Below, in pieces: positions 24,043-32,926 of a stretch of DNA of 44,488 nt. The notes under the pieces are model-generated. The model did not search any database. It was not told the origin of the DNA and saw nothing but the letters and a program-made list of their open reading frames with translations. Location of the stretch: assembly GCA_009782555.1 (NCBI GenBank), contig WRIV01000016.1, positions 1 through 44,488 of the forward strand, written 5' to 3'. A program made the position numbers and the translations under genes. The stretch is from Treponema sp. Its GTDB lineage: Bacteria; Spirochaetota; Spirochaetia; Treponematales; Breznakiellaceae. How positions within the stretch are numbered: the first letter of the stretch is position 1; every line of letters starts with the position of its first letter.

Positions 24043-26661
24043 CTACTTGAGTACCACTTCGGTCCTGCCGGAGCCGCCCAGTTCAGGCCGGGAAAAATGA
24101 TACTCCATCACAGCAGGATCGCCGTGCAAATAGTCCTGTACGCCTTTCTGTAAAATACCGTCCCCCTTGCCGTGGACTACCGAAAATTCCTGTAAGCCCG
24201 CCAGGATCGCCGCATCGATCTGGCGGCGCAGGGCTTCCAGGGCTTCTTCCATCCGCATCCCCAGCAAGTTTATTTCCAGCTTTGCGGAGGCACTGCGGTT
24301 TACGGAAGCAAAGCAGCCTGATCCTGTTTCTGCAGTTTCCTCAGCCGGAGAAAGCTCTGCGGCCCAGCCAACGGTATGCGGGAGCGCGTCGGAGGCCGGT
24401 AAAAGTTCCCGATCAGAAAAACTTATCCGGACCGATCCAATTTCTACGATCCAGTTTTGTCCTGCCTTTTTGGCGGGTTTTTTAGTATCCGCCCGGATCA
24501 CAGTGCCCCGGCGGCGGGAAGGGCCGGCCAGCACTTCAATTCCAGGTGCCACCTTAGGCGCGTTGCGTATTAAATCCGTTTTTATCTCCATTTCTGCGAG
24601 CGCTTCTTTTTCCGCTTCCAGCACAGCTTCCATGGCGGCAGATTGCGTTTCCAGTTCACTGATAAAATTTTTTGCCCCGGCGGTTTTTTCCCGGCTTATT
24701 TCACCTTCCCTGATTTCCCTGACAAGGTTTTCCAGACTCTTCCTGCTTTCCGCCAAAAAACGCCGGAATTCCGCCGCCCCCTCCCGTTTTAAAAAATGCT
24801 CCCGCTGGCGCAGGGAAAGTTCCTTTAAATCAGTCCGGCGGCGGTCTTCCCGAAGCTGTTTTTCCTCCTCCCTGGCAGAGCGGGAAGCCTGATCCAGTTC
24901 CCTGTGTTTTTCCTTAAGTCCTGAGATCAGGGCGGACACGTCGGATCGTTCCTCATCCAAATAACTCCGGGCCGTTTCGACCAGCGCCGGGGGAAAACCG
25001 TTCCGGGCGGCAATGTCCACCGCCCTGCTTTCACCGGGAATACCCATGATGATCCGGTAGGTGGGGGACAGGGTGCGGCGATCGAATTCCACCGAAGCGT
25101 TCTCCACTCCCTCCCGGCTGTAACCGTAATTTTTTAGCATCCCGTGATGAGTGGTTAGCACCACCGTACTTTTTGTTTCAATAAAATGATCAAGGATCGC
25201 CATGGCGATGGCGCTGCCTTCTTCCGGATCGGTTCCCGCTCCCAGTTCGTCCAGCAGTACCAGGGAGCGATCCGTTGCTTCTTCGATAATCTCTGCGATG
25301 TTGATCATGTGGGCGGAAAAAGTTGAGAGGGACTGAGTTAAGGACTGCTCATCGCCGATGTCCGCATAGACCGCATCGAAAATGGGAAGGATCGCTTCCG
25401 CCGCGGGTAAAGCCAGGCCCGTCTGGTTCATCAGGGCAAAGAGACCGATGGTTTTTATTGTTACCGTCTTGCCACCCGTGTTGGGACCGGTGATGATCAC
25501 CATCCGGGTCCGGGAATCAAGGTTTAAATCGATGGGAACAACGTTATTATTTTGAGCGGATTGTGAATTTCCCAAAAGGGGATGGCGGGCCTGTTTCAGG
25601 GCCAAGGCTGGAGAGGTATCCTGAAATTCGCCAGTTGATTTATCGTAAAACTCCGGCTCCGCAGCAAAGCAGATTTCCCGGTTTGTCTGGGAAATATCCA
25701 GAGAGTACCGCGCCCTGGCCCGGAGACTTTCAATGTAAACGATAATATGATGAAACTCTTCCAGTTCTCCCCGGCGTTCTGCCAGAGCGGCGGTTAAATC
25801 TTTTAAAAGCCGGCGAATCTCCGCTTCCAGATTTGCCCGTTCAATAAGGATTTGGTTGTTCTTTTCCACCGATTCTTCGGGCTCCACAAAGATCGTTTGC
25901 CCTGTGGCGGATACTTCATGGACGATGCCTTTGATCCGGCCCCGAAAATTGGCCTTTACCGCCAGCACCAGCCTTCCGTCCCGCTGAGACGGAAGGGCGG
26001 ACTGAAGCATACGCCGGGTGTTTTCATCTGCGCCGTACCGTCCGCCAATCTGTTCTAATTCCTTGGTCAGGTCCTGAATCCGGCGGCGGATTTTTTTTAT
26101 TTCCGGCAGATCCCGCACCGTTCCGTCCCGGTCGATGATTCGGAATATTTCCGCCGCCGGGGAAGTACAGTCCGGAGCGGAGTCCGCCAAAAGCCGAAGG
26201 TCTGCCGGATCCCGCTCATCTTTTGAATGGGGATTAATACCGTTTTTCTCTGGCGGCGGGATCCCATTCAGAATAAAACGCCTTAGTTCCTCCCCCCGTT
26301 CAAGAAAAAGTCCCAGAGCCAGTATTTCGTCCGTTTCGAGAATGCTTCCATCTACCGCTAGATGGGACAGCAAAAAATCAATTTCTGGAAGCTGCGCTTC
26401 TTCGAACCGTTGTTGTTTTTCTCCGGCGGCATTTTTAATCAAATTACAAAATGAAGAAACAAGCTTTTTTCTTGTCCTTACCTTTTCCGGTTCAAAGAAA
26501 GGAATTTCTTCACGGATACATTTTGCCGCCTCCGCACTCAAAGCGCAGGAAGCAGCGGCTTCCCTTATACGGTCAAATTCCAGAAGATTAAGAGCTTTTT
26601 CGAGCCTGGAGGAACGCTTTTCTGTATTCTCCGGCATGTTGTTAGAGTGCGGCAAGTTCAT
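24043..26661 (-). CDS. mutS2: Endonuclease MutS2
   Basis: An 872-residue MutS2, with MutS-like core and a C-terminal Smr nuclease domain. Walker A GPNTGGKTVTIK is near residue 394, Walker B with LVLLDELGAGTDPEEGSAIA near 470, and the TTHHGMLKNYG block follows. A long coiled coil (about 590-700) is rich in Arg/Glu. The Smr domain at 800-872 has LLGMRMEEALEALRRQID and VVHGKGDGILQKGVQDYL. MutS2 acts on recombination intermediates and, in Bacillus, on collided ribosomes. The start overlaps the rsgA end by 20 bases; Met9 (26637) is an alternative start. Confidence 0.95.
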   Translation of the reverse strand: MNLPHSNNMPENTEKRSSRLEKALNLLEFDRIREAAASCALSAEAAKCIREEIPFFEPEKVRTRKKLVSSFCNLIKNAAGEKQQRFEEAQLPEIDFLLSHLAVDGSILETDEILALGLFLERGEELRRFILNGIPPPEKNGINPHSKDERDPADLRLLADSAPDCTSPAAEIFRIIDRDGTVRDLPEIKKIRRRIQDLTKELEQIGGRYGADENTRRMLQSALPSQRDGRLVLAVKANFRGRIKGIVHEVSATGQTIFVEPEESVEKNNQILIERANLEAEIRRLLKDLTAALAERRGELEEFHHIIVYIESLRARARYSLDISQTNREICFAAEPEFYDKSTGEFQDTSPALALKQARHPLLGNSQSAQNNNVVPIDLNLDSRTRMVIITGPNTGGKTVTIKTIGLFALMNQTGLALPAAEAILPIFDAVYADIGDEQSLTQSLSTFSAHMINIAEIIEEATDRSLVLLDELGAGTDPEEGSAIAMAILDHFIETKSTVVLTTHHGMLKNYGYSREGVENASVEFDRRTLSPTYRIIMGIPGESRAVDIAARNGFPPALVETARSYLDEERSDVSALISGLKEKHRELDQASRSAREEEKQLREDRRRTDLKELSLRQREHFLKREGAAEFRRFLAESRKSLENLVREIREGEISREKTAGAKNFISELETQSAAMEAVLEAEKEALAEMEIKTDLIRNAPKVAPGIEVLAGPSRRRGTVIRADTKKPAKKAGQNWIVEIGSVRISFSDRELLPASDALPHTVGWAAELSPAEETAETGSGCFASVNRSASAKLEINLLGMRMEEALEALRRQIDAAILAGLQEFSVVHGKGDGILQKGVQDYLHGDPAVMEYHFSRPELGGSGRTEVVLK

Positions 26662-27601
26662 CTCCGATTCGTAAAAAACTTTCGTAGCGGTCTTTGTGGA
26701 TCAACCCTTTGTCCGCCGCTTCCAGAATGGCGCATCCCGGTTCGCTGCGGTGGGAACAGGAAAGGCCGTAGGTACAAAGCCCGCTAAATCCGGCAAATTC
26801 TTTCATGTAAAGGATCAGATCTTCCGCCTTGACGCCGTCGGGAACCATGCGCCGGATCCCCGGCGTGTCGATCAAGAAGCTGGGGTTCTCGAAACCGGGC
26901 AGCCGGAGCATTACCGACAGGGAGGTGGTATGATTTCCCCGGTCATATTTTTCGTTTACTGCGCCTGTTTTCATGGCAAGACCCGGCGAAAGGGCATTGA
27001 CGAGGCTGGTCTTTCCCACTCCGGATTGTCCCAGCAGGACGGAAGTAATTCCGGTCATCAGGGAACGCAGTTCGTCTATGCCCAAACCGGTTTTTGCGGA
27101 AATGCGAAGGACCCGGTAGCCGATACGCTGGTAATCGGCGAGCCGTTCTTCTGTTTCGTTCTTGTCTTCAAGCAAATCCCACTTGTTGCAAAGTATGACT
27201 GGTGTAATGGCTGAAATTTCGGCCTGGACCAAAAGACGATCAAGAAAGCGGGGGCGAAAGGGAGGTGAAAGGGGGGTGGTCATACAGAAGGCCAGATCGA
27301 TGTTGGCAGCGAGGATCTGGGACTTCTGGCCTTTTTGATTAAAGCGGGTAAGGATGTTCCGCCGTTCTTCCGCCGCCGTAATAAGAGCTTTGGCGGGATG
27401 GATGGGATCCGCCTCGATGCTTACCCGGTCTCCCGGCGCCAGAGGGTTGTAGTAGTTTTCCATACCTTTTAGAACCTTGCCCTTGATCCGGCATTCCAGG
27501 GTTTTTTGATCTTTTGAATCCGATAGAGAATCGGGAAGGACGGAAAAAATATTCCGGGAACCCCGCAATACAAGGGCGTTTAAAACATTTTCGCCGCTCA
27601 T
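26642..27601 (-). CDS. rsgA: Small ribosomal subunit biogenesis GTPase RsgA
   Basis: A 319-residue circularly permuted GTPase that helps 30S maturation. G motifs come in the permuted order: G4 CNKWDLL (about 138), then G1 GQSGVGKTSLVNAL (about 189), and G3 DTPGIRR. An OB fold is at the N-terminus and a zinc site at the C-terminus, CTYGLSCSHRSEPGC (about 278-292). It overlaps the murI stop by ATGA and the mutS2 start by 20 bases, so all three are cotranslated. Confidence 0.95.
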   Translation of the reverse strand: MSGENVLNALVLRGSRNIFSVLPDSLSDSKDQKTLECRIKGKVLKGMENYYNPLAPGDRVSIEADPIHPAKALITAAEERRNILTRFNQKGQKSQILAANIDLAFCMTTPLSPPFRPRFLDRLLVQAEISAITPVILCNKWDLLEDKNETEERLADYQRIGYRVLRISAKTGLGIDELRSLMTGITSVLLGQSGVGKTSLVNALSPGLAMKTGAVNEKYDRGNHTTSLSVMLRLPGFENPSFLIDTPGIRRMVPDGVKAEDLILYMKEFAGFSGLCTYGLSCSHRSEPGCAILEAADKGLIHKDRYESFLRIGDELAAL

Positions 27602-28401
27602 AATTTGTCCAGCAGGGAAAGGCTAAAGTCTAACTGCTTTGCTAGGTTTTGCCACGAAGAATCCGGCGGTTCTGTGCCGGTTAAGAGGAGCCGGTTCTGA
27701 GGCAGCGCATTATTCTTCGTTCTACGGGCGCCGTTTTTTTCATCCAAGAGCGATTCAATACGCTGGGTAATGCCATCCATGGAATCAAAAATTTTAATAT
27801 GGGGCGCTGCTTCTCTTTTGAATTCTTCCAGGAGGAATAAAAAATGGGTGCATCCGAGGACTAATGTGTCTACACCGGCATCGCGGAAGCGATTAATATA
27901 TTTCTTGACCAGCTTGCTTTTTTTGTTTTCATCCGCGGGTGTAAAACCCTGCTCCACAAAGGTAACCAGTTCTGGAGCGGCGATGCCAAAAATTTCACAA
28001 TTCCCCCCTGCAAGGCTTTGGATATAGGGATCTTCTATGGTACGTTCTGTTCCAAGGACTCCCACCTTTCCGGTTTTACCGGCCAGCATGGCCGGCTTTA
28101 CCGCGGGGACGGTTCCCACAAAAGGAAGATCCGGAAAACACTGCCGCAGTTCCGCCAGGGCGGAAACGGTGGCGGTGTTGCAGGCCAAAACGGCAATTTT
28201 TGGGTTTACGATTTTTATGAGTTTTTCCATTAATGTGTTTAGGATTACGATCAGTTCCGCCCGTTTCCGTGTTCCATAGGGAAAATTAAGGCGGTCGGCA
28301 AGGTAGGAAATTGTTTCTGCGGGGTCGCTCTGGCGGAAATGCCGGCAATAGGGAATCCCGCCAATCCCTGAGTCCAGAAATAGTATGGGCCTTTTATCCA
28401 T
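27598..28401 (-). CDS. murI: Glutamate racemase
   Basis: A 267-residue cofactor-independent racemase that supplies D-glutamate for peptidoglycan. It has FLDSGIGGIPYCRHF, the first catalytic cysteine in VLACNTATVSAL (about 74) and the second in LVLGCTHFLFLL (about 183). The SGIGG and Y-x-x-D-x-x-x-P-Y-G (YLADRLNFPYGT) motifs are canonical. The C-terminus has an additional serine/asparagine-rich stretch. It is in an operon with rsgA and mutS2 downstream and a zinc-ribbon protein upstream. Confidence 0.94.
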   Translation of the reverse strand: MDKRPILFLDSGIGGIPYCRHFRQSDPAETISYLADRLNFPYGTRKRAELIVILNTLMEKLIKIVNPKIAVLACNTATVSALAELRQCFPDLPFVGTVPAVKPAMLAGKTGKVGVLGTERTIEDPYIQSLAGGNCEIFGIAAPELVTFVEQGFTPADENKKSKLVKKYINRFRDAGVDTLVLGCTHFLFLLEEFKREAAPHIKIFDSMDGITQRIESLLDEKNGARRTKNNALPQNRLLLTGTEPPDSSWQNLAKQLDFSLSLLDKL

Positions 28402-28409
28402 AGGGCTTA

Positions 28410-28700
28410 TTATTTAAAAAGATCATCAAACGCCGACCGGGCATTGGCGGCTTTGCCCTGTTCATTAATCTGCCCTGGGCTTTGGCTGCGGAGTTTTGGA
28501 TCAAGGGAAAACCAGTCGCAAAAATTGCCCCGTTCCTTGTCGGCGGGCTTTTCGGCATTGGGTTCAGTGCAGTCCCCCCGTGAACCGGGAAGGAAAAACC
28601 GGCAGTGGCGGCAGGAACGGAGATCCTTCCCGCAGGAACAGCGCATACTCCGGCCCAGGGGTTCACTTTCTGTAACGGGTTTTCCGCAATGCCAGCACAT
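28410..28700 (-). CDS. Cysteine-rich zinc-ribbon protein, unknown
   Basis: A 96-residue protein with five cysteine pairs or singles arranged as two metal sites: MCWHCGK ... RCSCGKDLRSCRHCRFF, then GDCTEPN and FCDWF. The C-terminus is polar and ends SAFDDLFK, a likely short docking motif. I know no function; similar small proteins occur next to murI in treponemes as far as I recall. It opens the leftward operon, 8 bases before murI. Confidence 0.68.
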   Translation of the reverse strand: MCWHCGKPVTESEPLGRSMRCSCGKDLRSCRHCRFFLPGSRGDCTEPNAEKPADKERGNFCDWFSLDPKLRSQSPGQINEQGKAANARSAFDDLFK

Positions 28701-28764
28701 GGTTTAATGATAGCCGTATTTACCGGGATTGACTAGTAAAGCAATAAGGATTTACCATAAAGCG

Positions 28765-29355
28765 ATGTTTACCCTTCGTCCCTGTGCCGCCGCCTGCGGC
28801 AGGACGGCCATTTCCGGTTCCCATCTTTGTGCTGTTCATGTGCCGTCGCCCAAGGAAGAGGCGCTCCGTATTGGCGAATACATTCTGGATCGGCAGGTAA
28901 TTACGGACCTGAATGCGCCGGAGTTGAATTTTGCCAGCGCCAATTTTTCCAACCGGATCTTTTACGGCTGCAACTTTATGGGTTCCTCTTTTTCCATGTG
29001 CCTTTTTACCGGGGCAATAATGCGGATGTGTTTTTTTGATTTTGCTGATTTTGCAAACTGTGATTTTTCCCGGGGAGATATGCAGTTTCTTTCTTTTGCG
29101 GGTTCCACCATTCAAAACTGTACCTTTGAAAACTCAGAACTGATCCACCTGAGTTATGTCGGCGCCGTTATCACCGATACTACTTTTAACGATTCCAATC
29201 TATACAATTCCCGGTTTATCAATGCCGACATAACTAACAGCGACTTTGTGGACTGCAATGTAAAAAAAGTATTTTTTATCAACGCCAAGCAGACGGGTGT
29301 TTCTTTTAAGTCATCAAATACCGCTGAAGCAGTGTTTGTACAGGAGGAAACATGA
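28765..29355 (+). CDS. Pentapeptide-repeat-like protein
   Basis: A 196-residue protein if started at ATG 28765. An N-terminal Cys/His knuckle (LRPCAAACGRTAISGSHLCAVH) is followed from about residue 50 by pentapeptide-type repeats: LNFASANFSNRIFYGCNF, CFFDFADFANCDFSRGD, TIQNCTFENSELIHLSY, DTTFNDSNLYNSRFINADIT and NSDFVDCNVKKVFF. These repeats form a right-handed square beta-helix. Members protect gyrase or act as scaffolds; the role here is unknown. A longer frame from TTG 28729 is possible. The stop TGA overlaps an ATG of a tiny frame that leads into the next gene. Confidence 0.72.
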   Translation: MFTLRPCAAACGRTAISGSHLCAVHVPSPKEEALRIGEYILDRQVITDLNAPELNFASANFSNRIFYGCNFMGSSFSMCLFTGAIMRMCFFDFADFANCDFSRGDMQFLSFAGSTIQNCTFENSELIHLSYVGAVITDTTFNDSNLYNSRFINADITNSDFVDCNVKKVFFINAKQTGVSFKSSNTAEAVFVQEET

Positions 29356-29374
29356 GACGCAGGCAGGCTGTGCC

Positions 29375-30010
29375 GTGAAAGTCTTTATGCACTACTGTAC
29401 CTTCGGGTTCAGCAACTGTTATGTGATGGGTACAGATATTACTGATGCTGACGATAACTCCCCCGCCCGGGATGCAGTGGTGGTGGATCCGGGCAGTATG
29501 GAAATACCCCTCCTTGATTTTATCGAAAACCACGAATACCGCCTCCAGGGAATACTGATCACCCACGATCACAAAAACCATGTTCATGGCCTGCGGACCC
29601 TAAAACGGATCTACGATGTTGAGGTCTTTGCAGTTAACCCCATGGTGGAGGGCTACAAAACTACGGTGATTCGCGACGGAGATGTGCTGCGGTTGGGGGC
29701 CATTACCATTACGGTAATCACCGTGCCGGGTCATTCATCGGATTCGGCGGTGTTCAAGGCCAACAAAACGCTTTTTACAGGAGATACGATTACTGCGGGC
29801 CTGCTGGGAACCACGATCTCCTCGTATGGAAAAACAAAACAAATGGACGGCCTGCGAAGCAAAGTTCTTTCTCTGCCGGGAAATTTTGTTGTCCTTCCCG
29901 GGCATGGACCTCCTTCAACACTGGAGGCAGAACGGAAATATAATGCAGGGATTCAAAGTTACGAGGAAAATAAAAATAAACACCCCCGGTTTAAGTCTGT
30001 GTTTTATTAA
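29375..30010 (+). CDS. Metallo-beta-lactamase fold hydrolase
   Basis: A 211-residue MBL-fold enzyme of the glyoxalase-II-like type. Metal ligands: THDHKNHVHGL (H-x-H-x-x-x-H form), His in VPGHSSDSA, Asp in LFTGDTITA and His in VLPGHGPPS. Its substrate cannot be told. I chose GTG 29375, giving VKVFMHYCTFGFSNCYV, which suits the usual start of the fold; it overlaps the stop of an 8-codon frame (29352-29378) and may be read by translational coupling. ATG 29387 is an alternative. Confidence 0.85.
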   Translation: MKVFMHYCTFGFSNCYVMGTDITDADDNSPARDAVVVDPGSMEIPLLDFIENHEYRLQGILITHDHKNHVHGLRTLKRIYDVEVFAVNPMVEGYKTTVIRDGDVLRLGAITITVITVPGHSSDSAVFKANKTLFTGDTITAGLLGTTISSYGKTKQMDGLRSKVLSLPGNFVVLPGHGPPSTLEAERKYNAGIQSYEENKNKHPRFKSVFY

Positions 30011-30013
30011 AGC

Positions 30014-30793
30014 TCAAAGGGCTATCACATTCCGGGCCATGAGTTGGGCTATGTTGTATTTCCGTTCCATGGTAAGTTCTTCGTTTCCCCGTAAAAAAGT
30101 TTCCAGCGAGGCCGCAAACGAATCGGGCAGTACCGGCAAATCCAGCACCTGTTTGTAATAGGCCCGGTGGGAAGGTTCAAAGCGGTGGTTGATGCAGAAC
30201 AGGGCAAGGCATGCGTATTTGATAAAGAGGGCAGAAGATACAAGATAATAAAATTCATCATCATTTATCAGCGCCGCTCCCAGATCGCTAAGAGTGTGTT
30301 CCATTTTGCATTGAATGGCATCCCTCATCAGAGTCCAGAATTCATCGTCAAGGTTCTGCAGTTTTTTCCGGACTTGGTCGATCCAGCCCGTTCTGGAAAA
30401 AAAGAGTTCCCCCTGGGCAAGCCGGTAAAATCCATAGGTTCCGGAGTCTTTTAAAAGCCAAAGATCATGCTGTTTGGTTTCAACCATGGAAGTCAATTCA
30501 TCAATTTTTTTGGTATCTTTGAATTCCAGCCTGACCGGCAGGTTTCCGATAAGAAAGCGGTCTTTGGCGCTGCTGCCTGAACTTTCAAAAACCGCTGCAT
30601 CGGGACCGTACATTTTTTTTCTTTTTTCCGGCCCGGGGATGGTTCCGGTATAATAAACATCCAGAATCACTGCAAAATAGGGGTCCAGTGTGTCGGGGTC
30701 CGCCGCTTCGTTAAGACAAATACACTCCACCTCCGGCCATTGGGAAAGGAGGGAAACAAATCGTTCGGTTAGCGCCCGTGTCTTATATTTCAT
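30014..30793 (-). CDS. Hypothetical protein, nucleotidyltransferase-like
   Basis: A 259-residue soluble protein from ATG 30793 (the frame reaches 30811). It has ILDVYYTGTIPGPEKRKKMYG, a run of aspartates in the first 60 residues (EAADPDTLDPYF), and a helical C-terminal half (LMRDAIQCKMEHTLSDLGAA ... FIKYACLALFCINHRFEPS). The arrangement suggests a DUF4037-like nucleotidyltransferase with helical substrate domain, but the G-S-x10-D-x-D signature is not clear. Divergent from the 30824 gene with only 30 bases between; no Shine-Dalgarno sequence is seen. Confidence 0.58.
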   Translation of the reverse strand: MKYKTRALTERFVSLLSQWPEVECICLNEAADPDTLDPYFAVILDVYYTGTIPGPEKRKKMYGPDAAVFESSGSSAKDRFLIGNLPVRLEFKDTKKIDELTSMVETKQHDLWLLKDSGTYGFYRLAQGELFFSRTGWIDQVRKKLQNLDDEFWTLMRDAIQCKMEHTLSDLGAALINDDEFYYLVSSALFIKYACLALFCINHRFEPSHRAYYKQVLDLPVLPDSFAASLETFLRGNEELTMERKYNIAQLMARNVIAL

Positions 30794-30823
30794 GATTAGT
30801 AAGTATATCATAAAAAAGATAAT

Positions 30824-31507
30824 ATGAAAACCATCGAAAACGGCTGGCCCGGCGGAGGTGTATTATATGAGGCGGCCTCTCCGTTGTTACTAGCTGTTCT
30901 TGTTCCCCACCGGGACTGCCTTCCGGCCCTGAACGCATGCCGGCAGCATCTCTTTGCAGCAGGCATTGATGGAGCTTATTCCTTTCCTGCCGCCGCTCCG
31001 CTGGCCCTTCTTAAACGGCCCCTTGAACCCGGTGAACTAAAATCAGCGGCGTCGGAACTGCGAAAACTTCTGGGGAATATAAAAATAGTTTCCTCTGGTC
31101 AAGGTGAATGCAGCGGTTTTGCGGGTCATCCATCAGGCGAGGTCAGGTTTTTCGGCCCCCTGCTGGAACTGCCTCTTCCTGTTTTTTCCGCCGATGCAGT
31201 ATTACAGCGCTGGGAAAAACCCATCCTGGCACCGGCAATCCTTGCCCCCGGCGAATCATCCCTCCAGGAGGTCATGGAAAACGACCCGCAGAGGTACGCT
31301 GGTTTGCATAAGCAAGGCGGATCGGCATGGCTGCCACGGGCAGCAGCCCTGGCAAATCTTACCCTGTGGCCGCTTCTGCCCTCGGCAAAAGCCAGTACGG
31401 ATTTTTCTTTCTTTGAAAAGAATTATTCTTTTACCTGGAAAATGGGCCCCCTCCATTGGCTGCCTAATCCAAACAAAAAAAAGAGGATGAATCATAACCA
31501 TGGATGA
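30824..31507 (+). CDS. Hypothetical protein
   Basis: A 227-residue protein with no domain I recognise. It begins MKTIENGWPGGGVLYEAASP and includes LLLAVLVPHRDCLPALNACR, LPLPVFSADAVLQRWEKPIL and a basic end (NKKKRMNHNHG). Two conserved-looking segments (a SFPAAAPLALLKRPL proline stretch and IKIVSSGQGECSG) might make an RNA-ligase or 2H-phosphoesterase-like fold, but the paired H-x-T motifs are absent. The 3' end overlaps the YggU gene by 8 bases, so the two are coupled. Confidence 0.6.
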   Translation: MKTIENGWPGGGVLYEAASPLLLAVLVPHRDCLPALNACRQHLFAAGIDGAYSFPAAAPLALLKRPLEPGELKSAASELRKLLGNIKIVSSGQGECSGFAGHPSGEVRFFGPLLELPLPVFSADAVLQRWEKPILAPAILAPGESSLQEVMENDPQRYAGLHKQGGSAWLPRAAALANLTLWPLLPSAKASTDFSFFEKNYSFTWKMGPLHWLPNPNKKKRMNHNHG

Positions 31508-31805
31508 TTGGTTCCGCATAGACGGGGAGAGACTGCAGTTGAATATCAAAGTAGTTCCAGGTTCATCCAGAACAGAATTTGCCGGTGTCAATAACGGCAG
31601 GCTTCGTATCCGCATTGCCGCCATACCCGAAGACGGCAGGGCAAATAATGAACTTATCGCTTTTTTAGCAAAATTTTTGAATTGTGCCAAAAAGGAAATC
31701 GTACTACAATCGGGTGAACGGTCCCGGCAAAAAACACTTTCCTTGCCGGGTTCGGTTCAGCAAAAAATCGAACACCTGATTGAAAGGAATCCCGGGAACA
31801 AGTAA
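31500..31805 (+). CDS. YggU/DUF167 family protein
   Basis: A 101-residue protein with the DUF167 pattern: LNIKVVPGSSRTEFAGVNNG, LRIRIAAIPEDGRANNELIA and VLQSGERSRQKTLSL. The family is widespread; its function is unknown. It overlaps the gene before by 8 bases and precedes mtnA by 2 bases, so it probably opens the salvage operon. Confidence 0.9.
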   Translation: MDDWFRIDGERLQLNIKVVPGSSRTEFAGVNNGRLRIRIAAIPEDGRANNELIAFLAKFLNCAKKEIVLQSGERSRQKTLSLPGSVQQKIEHLIERNPGNK

Positions 31806-31807
31806 CA

Positions 31808-32926
31808 ATGAATGTTGGTAACCGTCATTACAGAACCATCTGGCTCAAAGGACAAGATCGCAGGACTGTCCAGATAATTAATCAACAAATACTTCCTTTT
31901 TCGTTTGAGGTTATTGATCTGCACAATGTTGAAGATACCGCCAGGGCAATAAGGGATATGTATGTCCGGGGAGCGGGACTTGTTGGAGCAGCCGCTGCTT
32001 TTGGCATATACCTTGCCGCTCTTAATGCCAGAGAAGATTCTTTTAACGAAGAAATGGCTGCGGCAGCTTTGCTGTTAAAAAGTACCCGGCCCACAGCGAG
32101 CAACTTGGCATGGGCTGTGGATAGAATGATCCATGCCCTGGCAGGAAGCCGTGGTACTCTGGAACAGAAAAGAGAAGCCGCTAAGATAGAAGCCCAGGCA
32201 ATCGCCGATGAAGATGCAGAGTTTTGCAGGATAATAGGCATTCACGGTCTTGGCATTATAAAAAAAATTTCCCAAAAAAAAGAGCGCGGACCTGTGAATA
32301 TTCTTACTCATTGCAATGCCGGGTGGCTTGCCTTTGTTGATTTCGGGTCAGCCCTTGCGCCGGTATACGCTGCCTTTGACCAGGATATACCTGTCCATGT
32401 CTGGGTGGATGAAACCCGGCCCAGAAATCAGGGGGCGGGTCTTACTGCCTGGGAACTGAGTGAACATGGGGTAAGCCATGATCTCATTAGTGATAATGCG
32501 GGGGGCCACCTGATGCAGCACGGCCTGGTGGACCTGGTGATTACCGGGGCGGATCGGGTAACCCGGCAGGGAGATGCGGCAAATAAAATCGGTACCTATC
32601 TAAAGGCCGTGGCGGCAAAAGAAAATAATATACCCTTCTATGTTGCCCTCCCTTCTTCTACCTTCGATTTTACCATGCTGGATGGGCTAAAAGAAATTCC
32701 CATTGAAGAGCGGGACCCTCAGGAAGTCAGAAATATCACCGGAAAAACGGAAAAAGGCACGATAGAAACCGTGCAAATCTGTCCGGAAGCAACAACAGCA
32801 CGAAACTGGGGCTTTGATGTTACGCCGGCACGGTATATTTCGGGCCTTATCACAGAGAGGGGAATCTGTAAAGCGTCGGAAAAAGGTATTTGTGAATTAT
32901 TTCCGGAGTATTTCCGTGCCCAATAA
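31808..32926 (+). CDS. mtnA: S-methyl-5-thioribose-1-phosphate isomerase
   Basis: A 372-residue aldose-ketose isomerase of the eIF2B-alpha fold that converts 5-methylthioribose-1-P to methylthioribulose-1-P. Catalytic Cys lies in NILTHCNAGW (about 169) and Asp in VITGADRVTRQGDAANKIGT (about 248). The first substrate loop reads RGAGLVGAAAAFG where most MtnA have RGAPAIG. The family blocks HVWVDETRPRNQGAGLTAWE and PFYVALPSSTFDF are present. It overlaps the aldolase gene by 11 bases. With that aldolase and mtnP it forms a probable DHAP-shunt operon. Confidence 0.93.
   Translation: MNVGNRHYRTIWLKGQDRRTVQIINQQILPFSFEVIDLHNVEDTARAIRDMYVRGAGLVGAAAAFGIYLAALNAREDSFNEEMAAAALLLKSTRPTASNLAWAVDRMIHALAGSRGTLEQKREAAKIEAQAIADEDAEFCRIIGIHGLGIIKKISQKKERGPVNILTHCNAGWLAFVDFGSALAPVYAAFDQDIPVHVWVDETRPRNQGAGLTAWELSEHGVSHDLISDNAGGHLMQHGLVDLVITGADRVTRQGDAANKIGTYLKAVAAKENNIPFYVALPSSTFDFTMLDGLKEIPIEERDPQEVRNITGKTEKGTIETVQICPEATTARNWGFDVTPARYISGLITERGICKASEKGICELFPEYFRAQ

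Noticed and set aside
28729..28764. TTG start of the pentapeptide-like protein
   Set aside because: ATG 28765 is the better start, since the added residues show no conserved feature and there is no ribosome site before the TTG.
32814..32915. Longer aldolase frame from 32814
   Set aside because: It overlaps the mtnA coding region by more than 100 bases, while GTG 32916 has a proper ribosome site.
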